NCBI GenBank assembly: GCA_903841915.1
Contig: CAIMKO010000105.1
Coordinates: forward strand, 1-9,043
Origin: an uncultured Chitinophagaceae bacterium
Lineage (GTDB): Bacteria; Bacteroidota; Bacteroidia; Chitinophagales; Chitinophagaceae
Length of the DNA: 9,043 nucleotides
Reading direction: 5' to 3'
This document shows, one piece after another, positions 1-5,210 of the stretch (the stretch's first letter is position 1; each line of letters opens with the position of its first letter). A program made the position numbers and the translations under genes. The notes under the pieces are model-generated. The model saw only the letters and a program-made list of their open reading frames with translations. It was not told the origin of the DNA and searched no databases.

Positions 1-1197
1 ATCGCTCAATATCTTTCTCACCTGTTGTGCTTTGGTAAAATAGGCATCATAATAACCGGCGCTTAAAACAAACGTGCCCAATAAAATTCTACGCTGCACT
101 TCCTTACCAAAACCTTCGCTCCTGCTTTTTTTATATAATTCGGTAAGATCATCTCCCTTTTCCAATAAAGCTCTGTGTCCATATTTCACACCGTCAAACC
201 TTGATAAGTTACTGGATGCTTCTGCTGTGGTAAGAATATAATAAGTGGGTACAATATAATTCAGCAGTTCAAAATTTACGGGCTCAACAATATGCCCCTC
301 CTTCTTTAAAGTTTGAATATGCGATTGAATGGTAGCTGCCATTTCCTTATCCAATCCCGGATGTTCTAAAGCCTGTTTGAAATAAGCGATGCGATACTTC
401 TTTTTCTCTTTGCTTAATGCTGCCGCGTAAGAAGGAACATTTTGTTCGGAAGCGGTACTGTCAAAATCATCGTCACCTGCAATGACCTCCAATACCAATG
501 CGGCATCATCAACCGAATTTGCAAATATGCCGATCTGATCAAATGAAGAAGCATAAGCGATCAAACCATAACGGGAGATCCTTCCATAAGTTGGTTTAAC
601 GCCAACCACGCCGCAAAAATCTGCAGGCTGACGAACAGAGCCACCCGTATCACTTCCCAAGCTGATCATACTCAATCCCGCCTGAACACTCACTGCCGAA
701 CCGCCTGAAGATCCTCCCGGTACCCGGCTTTCATCCACCGCATTTCTTACCACCCCAAATGCCGAATTCTCACTGCTACTTCCCATGGCAAATTCATCGC
801 AATTATTCCTTCCAATGATGATGGCATCTTCTGCTAATAATTTTTCTACCGCAGTGGCATTATAAATGGAAGTAAAGTTTTGAAGAATATGTGAAGAAGC
901 AGATACTTTGTGATCTTTAAAACAGATCACATCCTTTAGAGAGATCACCACTCCGTGAAGCTTACCGATCTTTTTTCCAGCAGTTCTATCTGCATCGAGT
1001 TGGGTAGCCCGTTTCTTTGCTTCATCAGCATATACTTCCAAAAATGCATTGAGTTGATCCCTCTCCCCGATCCTTGACAAATAATGGTCAACAGCGATCG
1101 CACAGCCGGAAGGGTTCGCTGCTAAGAATGTATGATAATCTGTTATTGAATTGAATGAAAACAAATGCTGATTTTTAATACTGTTTTTTAACTCCAT
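1..1197 (-). CDS. gatA: Glutamyl-tRNA(Gln)/aspartyl-tRNA(Asn) amidotransferase subunit A (3' end beyond window)
   Basis: Subunit A of the GatCAB amidotransferase. It releases ammonia from glutamine (or asparagine) so that mischarged Glu-tRNA(Gln) and/or Asp-tRNA(Asn) can be amidated in the cytoplasm. The frame is open from an ATG at 1197 to the left edge, giving 399 residues. The family is usually about 480-490 residues, so roughly the last 85 are outside the window. The amidase signature is intact: Lys88 (in SLKD), cis-Ser163 (in PGGSSGGSA) and nucleophile Ser187 (in SDTGGSVRQPA). Their spacing matches that of the known Lys-cisSer-Ser triad of GatA. The start codon lies inside the last codons of tatC (10-base overlap), so the two genes are probably co-transcribed and perhaps translationally coupled. 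No frameshift or in-frame stop is seen. A non-GatA amidase is possible in principle, but the motif context and spacing favour GatA. Confidence 0.95.
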   Translation of the reverse strand, partial: MELKNSIKNQHLFSFNSITDYHTFLAANPSGCAIAVDHYLSRIGERDQLNAFLEVYADEAKKRATQLDADRTAGKKIGKLHGVVISLKDVICFKDHKVSASSHILQNFTSIYNATAVEKLLAEDAIIIGRNNCDEFAMGSSSENSAFGVVRNAVDESRVPGGSSGGSAVSVQAGLSMISLGSDTGGSVRQPADFCGVVGVKPTYGRISRYGLIAYASSFDQIGIFANSVDDAALVLEVIAGDDDFDSTASEQNVPSYAAALSKEKKKYRIAYFKQALEHPGLDKEMAATIQSHIQTLKKEGHIVEPVNFELLNYIVPTYYILTTAEASSNLSRFDGVKYGHRALLEKGDDLTELYKKSRSEGFGKEVQRRILLGTFVLSAGYYDAYFTKAQQVRKILSD

Positions 1198-2036
1198 TCT
1201 TCCGTTTCTTCTACGTTTCTTTTCTTTTCTACACGCATACATAGAAAAATACTGATCTCATATAAAAATATCAATGGAATGCTGCAAATAACGGTACTCA
1301 ACATATCCGGCGGTGTAATGATAGAAACAACGATTACAATCACCAGAATAGAATGCCTTCTGTATTTGCGCAAAAATGCTGAACTCACTACACCAATCTT
1401 TGCCAGAAAATAAAGTACCAGGGGAAGCTGAAAGGCAATGCCCGAACCCAGCATCAAAGGAACCATCGTGTTAAAATAACTGGCAATGGTCCAAAAATTT
1501 TCTATACTCTCGTCTATCGAAAAATTAGCAAAGAAGTTAATGGTATAGGGTGCTACAATAAAGTAACCAAAGCAAACACCGATAAAGAAAAGCAACGATA
1601 CCCAGAAGATCACTCCTCTGGTCCCTTTTAATTCATTTGTTTTCAATGCCGGCTTAACAAATTTCCAGAATTGCCAAAAAACATAAGGGAAGGCAAGTAT
1701 GAACCCACCGATCAAAACAACATTGAGAAAAACATTAAACTGCCCGGCTACTGCATTGCTTTGCATGCGAACATGAATGGTGGTCAAACAAAGATCATTA
1801 CCCATTCCCAGCCACTGACCTAATTTACATAGATACTTATAGGTGACGAAATCAGAATGAATGGGCCCCATCAGAATATTCCGGATGATGAATTTATTGT
1901 AGATACCCACAATGATCGCACCGATAACAATGGCCACTACAGACCTGAATAAATGTTTACGAAGTTCATCTATATGATCAAAGAAGGACATTTCCGCCTT
2001 AGGTTCAGGATTCCATATATTTGAGAAGAAGCTCAT
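1188..2036 (-). CDS. tatC: Sec-independent protein translocase subunit TatC
   Basis: Polytopic inner-membrane receptor of the twin-arginine pathway. It binds RR signal peptides and recruits TatA to export folded proteins. The protein has 282 residues, against 258 in E. coli. The N-terminal cytoplasmic motif FFDHIDELRKHLFRS (about 18-32) matches the conserved family segment that contacts signal peptides. Several hydrophobic segments follow, consistent with the six-helix TatC fold. Conserved landmarks are FWKFVKPALKTNE (about 123-135), FGYFIVAPYTINFF (about 155-168), SGIAFQLPLVLYFLAKIGVV (about 198-217) and ITPPDMLSTVICSIPLIFLYE (about 240-260). The first periplasmic loop (about 47-100) is longer than in E. 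coli, which accounts for the extra length. The start is the ATG at 2036. The gene follows tatA but is separated from it by a terminator hairpin, and it overlaps gatA downstream. The C-terminal tail is charged and acidic (EETEEWS). Confidence 0.96.
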   Translation of the reverse strand: MSFFSNIWNPEPKAEMSFFDHIDELRKHLFRSVVAIVIGAIIVGIYNKFIIRNILMGPIHSDFVTYKYLCKLGQWLGMGNDLCLTTIHVRMQSNAVAGQFNVFLNVVLIGGFILAFPYVFWQFWKFVKPALKTNELKGTRGVIFWVSLLFFIGVCFGYFIVAPYTINFFANFSIDESIENFWTIASYFNTMVPLMLGSGIAFQLPLVLYFLAKIGVVSSAFLRKYRRHSILVIVIVVSIITPPDMLSTVICSIPLIFLYEISIFLCMRVEKKRNVEETEEWS

Positions 2037-2075
2037 GCAAAGACTGCGCTGTTTGAAATTATATTAAACAAAACA

Positions 2076-2104
2076 AAACCTCGCAAAAATAAATTGCGAG
2101 GTTT
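2076..2104 (-). terminator. Intrinsic terminator after tatA
   Basis: An 11-bp perfect inverted repeat (2076-2086 with 2094-2104, arms AAACCTCGCAA/TTGCGAGGTTT) encloses a 7-base loop. Read on the minus strand, the stem is followed by TGTTTTGTTTAAT, a T-rich tail as expected of a Rho-independent terminator. On the plus strand no T-run follows. It lies about 30 bases past the tatA stop and about 40 bases before the tatC start, so it should end most tatA transcripts before tatC. Confidence 0.8.
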
Positions 2105-2133
2105 AAAATACTTAAATAAACATTCTAATTATT

Positions 2134-2331
2134 TTAATCATTCTTAGTAGAAGAAGGCTCATCATTAACATGTCCTTCAATCTCCTTTTTTACATTGTCT
2201 TTAGCGTCTTTAAATTCTCTGATCCCCTTTCCCAAACCACGCATTAATTCGGGTATTTTCTTTCCACCAAACATCAATAACACTATCAACAAAATAAGAA
2301 TGAGGTGCTGCGGTGCAAATAAGTCTCCCAT
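2134..2331 (-). CDS. tatA: Twin-arginine translocase subunit TatA/TatE family
   Basis: Pore-forming or membrane-thinning component of the Tat system, which oligomerises around TatC during transport of folded proteins. At 65 residues it has the normal size for a short TatA. It shows a short N-terminus, one hydrophobic helix (about 9-22, LILILLIVLLMFGG) and then the diagnostic hinge and amphipathic helix FGGKKIPELMRGLGKGIREFK (about 21-41). A charged, presumably disordered tail ends the protein. Bacteroidota typically have TatA and TatC without a distinct TatB, and none is seen here. The start is the ATG at 2331. Just upstream, TACCTTGC (complement of 2350-2357) is a poor match to the TAnnTTTG -7 element, so the promoter is uncertain. 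A terminator follows the gene. Confidence 0.96.
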   Translation of the reverse strand: MGDLFAPQHLILILLIVLLMFGGKKIPELMRGLGKGIREFKDAKDNVKKEIEGHVNDEPSSTKND

Positions 2332-2428
2332 AAAATATAATTTAGTAAAGCAAGGTAAACGAAAAATAGGAATTACTAAAAAGAATACCGTTAAACAAAG
2401 CCAAAGCTAGCAGTAACCAAGAAACAGA

Positions 2429-2779
2429 TTAAAATCTCTTTTCCTTGATCCTGGCACTCTTTCCACTTCTTTCACGGAGATAGTACAATTTAGCGCGACG
2501 CACTTTACCTACTTTGTTCAATAAAACGCTATCCACATTAGGAGAAAAGAAAGGAAACAAACGCTCCACTCCAACGCCGTCAGATATTTTACGAACTGTG
2601 AAAGATGCGGTAGCCCCGGTACCCTGAATCTTTACCACGTCACCGCGGAAACTCTGGATACGTTCTTTACCACCTTCTACAATTTTATAGTTTACAGTGA
2701 CATTATCACCTGCTTTAAACTTAGGGTAATCTTTTTTACCGGTTAACTGGTCGTGTACAAACTTAACTGCTGCGCTCAT
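2429..2779 (-). CDS. rplS: 50S ribosomal protein L19
   Basis: Large-subunit ribosomal protein located at the 30S-50S interface. With the ATG at 2779 the protein has 116 residues, the normal family length. L19 hallmarks are visible: FKAGDNVTVNYKIVEGGKERIQSFRGDVV near residues 21-49, FTVRKISDGVGVERLFPFFSPNVDSV near 60-85, and the C-terminal KVGKVRRAKLYYLRERSGKSARIKEKRF. The frame can be extended eight codons upstream to a TTG at 2803. That TTG lies inside a strong promoter -7 element and would add residues (MPSAKIKV) not expected in L19, so the ATG is preferred. The gene stands alone with its own promoter between rny and tatA; in many other bacteria rplS follows trmD. Confidence 0.97.
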   Translation of the reverse strand: MSAAVKFVHDQLTGKKDYPKFKAGDNVTVNYKIVEGGKERIQSFRGDVVKIQGTGATASFTVRKISDGVGVERLFPFFSPNVDSVLLNKVGKVRRAKLYYLRERSGKSARIKEKRF

Positions 2780-2800
2780 AACTTTGATTTTTGCGGACGG

Positions 2801-2830
2801 CAAAGGTAATAGAAAAATTCAAATTTCAAA
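2801..2830 (-). promoter_or_regulatory. Bacteroidota-type promoter for rplS
   Basis: On the minus strand TACCTTTG (2801-2808) is a perfect match to the Bacteroidota -7 consensus TAnnTTTG. A TTTG at 2827-2830 lies 18 bases upstream and serves as a -33 element. The -33 side sits in a tandem heptamer (TTTGAAA-like units, 2817-2840) that offers three phased TTTG copies, of which the middle one has suitable spacing. Transcription would start about 5-7 bases downstream, giving a leader of only about 15 bases before the ATG at 2779. Confidence 0.65.
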
Positions 2831-2840
2831 TTTCAAATTC
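2817..2840. repeat. Short tandem heptamer repeat upstream of rplS
   Basis: About 3.4 copies of a 7-bp unit (plus strand ATTCAAA, TTTCAAA, TTTCAAA, TTC) fill the space between the rny stop and the rplS promoter -7 element. Each minus-strand unit carries a TTTG. The repeat may have arisen by slippage, and it places alternative -33 elements at different distances from the -7 element. Confidence 0.7.
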
Positions 2841-2848
2841 AGGTTTAT

Positions 2849-4414
2849 TTATCTGGCCACGTTTACAGCCCTCTTTTCCCTGATCACGGTCACTTTGATC
2901 TGCCCCGGATAGGTCATTTCGGTCTGTATTTTCTGGGCGATCTCAAAGCTCAGTTTATCACTGTCAATATCAGTCACCTTATCGGCTTCCACAATTACAC
3001 GCAACTCACGTCCCGCTTGAATTGCATAGGCTTTTTCTACCCCCTGATAATTCAGGGCCAAATTTTCCAGATCCTTGATCCTTTGCAGGTATTGCTGCAT
3101 GATCTCCCTTCGTGCACCCGGTCTGGCACCACTGATGGCATCGCAGGCCTGAATGATCGGAGAAATCACATATTGCATCTCCATTTCGTCATGGTGCGCA
3201 CCAATGGCATTTACTACGGCAGGATTTTCTCCGTATTTTTCTGCCAGTTTAGCCCCCAGTAAAGCATGGCTCAATTCTGTTTCTTCATCAGGAACCTTGC
3301 CTATATCATGTAATAACCCTGCTCTCTTAGCCAGTTTAGGGTTCATACCCAATTCACTTGCCATGATACCGCAGAGATTGGCTGTTTCGCGGCTATGCAT
3401 CAATAGGTTTTGTCCGTAAGAAGAACGGAATCGCATTTTACCAACTATTCTCACCAATTCTTTATGTAAACCATGAATACCCAGTTCCATCACTGTTCTT
3501 TCACCAATTTCCATGATCTGCTCTTCCAATTGCTTGCGGGTCTTTTCTACCACTTCCTCAATACGGGCCGGATGGATACGTCCATCAGCTACAAGTCTTT
3601 GCAGACTCAACCGGGCAATTTCCCTACGCAAAGGATCGAATGAAGAAAGGATGATCGCTTCCGGTGTATCATCCACGATCAGATCAACACCTGTCGCAGC
3701 TTCAATGGCACGAATATTTCTTCCTTCACGGCCAATGATCTGGCCCTTGATCTCATCTGTTTCCAGATTAAATACGGTGACTGTATTTTCAATGGTTTGC
3801 TCTGCAGCAGTACGCTGAATTGATTGGATAACTATTTTACGGGCTTCTTTATTGGCCTTCAGTTTTGCATCTTCGATGATCTCCTGCTGAATAGAGAGCG
3901 CCTGTGTCTGGGCTTCATGTTTCAAGCTTTCGATCAATTGAGACTTGGCTTCTTCTGCACTCAGATTAGAGATCTTTTCCAGTCTTCTGATATGCTCTTC
4001 CTGATGCTTTTCAAGTTCTGTACGTTTCAGATTCACGATCTCTATCTGACGGTTCAGGGCTTCTTTGATAGTCTCATTTTCTTTGAGTTGCTTATCAAGT
4101 CCGATTTCCTTTTGGTTGATAGTGATCTCTTTCTGTTTAGCACGGCTTTCCGAATCGCTGATCTTGCGGTTGCGTTCGAGCACTTCTTTATCATGCTCGG
4201 CCTTCAGCTGCACAAATTTTTCTTTTGCTTCGAGTTGTTTTTCCTTTTTGATCGTTTCGGCTCTCAGCTCAGCTTCTTTCAGGATATTCTGTGCCTGCAA
4301 CTCTGCATCTTCAATCTGCTTTTTTGTGTTTTTAGCAAAAATGAATCTACCCGCTGCAACACCTGCAATTAGTGCTACTACACCAATTATAATAGATAAA
4401 ACCTGTGGGTCCAT
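2849..4414 (-). CDS. rny: Ribonuclease Y (membrane-anchored endoribonuclease)
   Basis: Endoribonuclease that initiates mRNA decay and processing from the inner face of the membrane. The 521-residue length is typical of the family. Domains in order: one N-terminal transmembrane helix (about 5-26, followed by GRFIFAKNTKKQ); a long charged coiled coil (about 30-195, rich in K/E/Q); a KH RNA-binding domain with the GREGRN loop (near residue 229); and an HD metal-dependent phosphohydrolase domain with LLHDIGK, where His369-Asp370 are the expected catalytic pair. Downstream metal-ligand elements such as AIGAHHDE are also present. The C-terminus (VIREKRAVNVAR) is complete. The start is the ATG at 4414, directly before the membrane helix. 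The gene lies 155 bases downstream of zapA with no clear terminator between them, so read-through is possible. A weak -7-like element in the gap could also serve it. Confidence 0.97.
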   Translation of the reverse strand: MDPQVLSIIIGVVALIAGVAAGRFIFAKNTKKQIEDAELQAQNILKEAELRAETIKKEKQLEAKEKFVQLKAEHDKEVLERNRKISDSESRAKQKEITINQKEIGLDKQLKENETIKEALNRQIEIVNLKRTELEKHQEEHIRRLEKISNLSAEEAKSQLIESLKHEAQTQALSIQQEIIEDAKLKANKEARKIVIQSIQRTAAEQTIENTVTVFNLETDEIKGQIIGREGRNIRAIEAATGVDLIVDDTPEAIILSSFDPLRREIARLSLQRLVADGRIHPARIEEVVEKTRKQLEEQIMEIGERTVMELGIHGLHKELVRIVGKMRFRSSYGQNLLMHSRETANLCGIMASELGMNPKLAKRAGLLHDIGKVPDEETELSHALLGAKLAEKYGENPAVVNAIGAHHDEMEMQYVISPIIQACDAISGARPGARREIMQQYLQRIKDLENLALNYQGVEKAYAIQAGRELRVIVEADKVTDIDSDKLSFEIAQKIQTEMTYPGQIKVTVIREKRAVNVAR

Positions 4415-4497
4415 GTTGTTGGAATGTTTTAAAATAGTTCAGAATCATGATATTTCTATCGCTCCCCATTCTTTTTCTTTAAATGAGACGTAATGTG

Positions 4498-4505
4498 CGA
4501 AGATA
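4498..4505 (-). promoter_or_regulatory. Possible rny promoter -7 element
   Basis: The minus-strand octamer TATCTTCG differs from the Bacteroidota -7 consensus TAnnTTTG at one position. It lies in the 155-base gap between zapA and rny and would give a leader of about 75-80 bases. No well-spaced -33 TTTG is present; the nearest is only about 10 bases upstream. The call is therefore tentative. Confidence 0.3.
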
Positions 4506-4569
4506 AATAAATATACAAAGTGAAAGGGAGAGAGCAGGAATTTATTATCAGAATAACTGTTAAAGTGGA

Positions 4570-4878
4570 TCAGGAATGATCAGACAGCATTTTATCCAAC
4601 AATGTTTCCAGCGAAGCCAGCTTTGCTGTGGTTTCCTGCTGCTGTATGATATCGGATGTGGACTTGGTCTGCTCTGTAGCAAACCACAACAAGACCATTG
4701 AAACGTAATCCTGTGTATCCTTTCCGGCAAACTTATTTTTAAACTCTAATACTTTCTCATTGATCAGTTTAACGGTCTTGCGAACCATCTCCTCATCTTT
4801 CGGTTCTACTTTCAGCCGATAAGACCTGTCTGCTATCACAACATTGATGGGTATCAGTTCTTCCATATTATTCAGCAT
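4570..4878 (-). CDS. zapA: Cell division protein ZapA
   Basis: Small FtsZ-associated protein that bundles protofilaments and stabilises the Z ring at midcell. The 102 residues fit the family. The N-terminal globular half has the typical beta-strand pattern (IPINVVIADRSYRLKVEPKDEE, about 9-30). A helix with VRKTVKLINEKV and a long C-terminal helix or coiled coil (about 50-100, with YVSMVLLWFATEQ) follow. Two starts are possible. The ATG at 4878 overlaps the preceding gene by 11 bases. The ATG at 4866 (residue 5, MEELIPINV) begins one base after that gene's stop and gives a more family-like N-terminus. Either way it is tightly coupled to the upstream coiled-coil gene. rny follows. Confidence 0.88.
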   Translation of the reverse strand: MLNNMEELIPINVVIADRSYRLKVEPKDEEMVRKTVKLINEKVLEFKNKFAGKDTQDYVSMVLLWFATEQTKSTSDIIQQQETTAKLASLETLLDKMLSDHS

Positions 4879-5161
4879 TCAGTAAGGATAAACATTTTTC
4901 GATCTCTTTCAGATACGTATCAATTCGCTTTTCCATCAGTTTTTTATCCGCTTCTCCCCAACTGCTCATGCCCACATGCACGGCGTCTAATTTTTGCTGA
5001 AGGGATTGGATCTGTTCTGATTTTGTGATGCTTGCCGATCTTTGCTTTTCCATCTCTTTCTTTAACTGACCGTTCTCTTTTTGTACAAGCCGGTATTGTT
5101 TCAGCAATTGCTGAAGCTTATCTTGAATGTTCTTTAGCTGAATATCTACCGGATGATTCAT
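4868..5161 (-). CDS. Small coiled-coil protein of unknown function next to zapA
   Basis: I do not recognise a named family. The 97-residue product is almost entirely predicted helix. Residues about 8-65 are rich in Q/K/E/L with heptad-like spacing (IQDKLQQLLKQYRLVQKENGQL, KSEQIQSLQQKLDAV), indicating a coiled coil. A short break at GMSSWGEADKK (about 67-77) is followed by a C-terminal helix (about 78-95). It has no signal peptide and no membrane segment, so it is probably cytoplasmic. The ATG at 5161 is preferred over an in-frame TTG three codons upstream at 5170. It starts 49 bases after the pheT stop, and its TAA overlaps or abuts zapA, so it is probably in the same transcript. Size, coiled-coil character and coupling to zapA suggest a division-associated partner, loosely like ZapB, but this is inference from context. 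Confidence 0.8.
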   Translation of the reverse strand: MNHPVDIQLKNIQDKLQQLLKQYRLVQKENGQLKKEMEKQRSASITKSEQIQSLQQKLDAVHVGMSSWGEADKKLMEKRIDTYLKEIEKCLSLLNAE

Positions 5162-5210
5162 ATGATCCAATCAGAATAAATTGTATGTATAAACCTGTTG
5201 AACAAATCAA

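Noticed and set aside
2332..2428. Plus-strand short frame or small RNA between rplS and tatA
   Set aside because: The plus-strand frame here overlaps tatA in antisense and has an unremarkable K/N-rich tail. No hairpin with a T-run is seen, and the space is adequately explained as the tatA upstream region.
3153..3818. Other plus-strand frames opposite rny
   Set aside because: They lie opposite the well-conserved KH and HD domains of rny and show no recognisable protein features.
3824..4372. Long plus-strand open frame (182 codons) rich in Phe/Leu, resembling a membrane protein
   Set aside because: It is exactly antisense to the K/E/Q-rich coiled coil of rny. The reverse complement of such codons gives F/L/S-rich text, so the frame is a by-product. 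It has no promoter and no family resemblance.
4415..4569. Possible structured RNA (for example 6S RNA, which adjoins zapA in Proteobacteria) in the zapA-rny gap
   Set aside because: The gap is only 155 bases, shorter than a typical 6S RNA. I find no long stem with a central bubble, only a small ATCATGAT palindrome and no clear terminator.
5161..5170. TTG start three codons upstream for the coiled-coil gene
   Set aside because: An ATG at 5161 is available, the three extra residues add nothing recognisable, and TTG starts are less likely.
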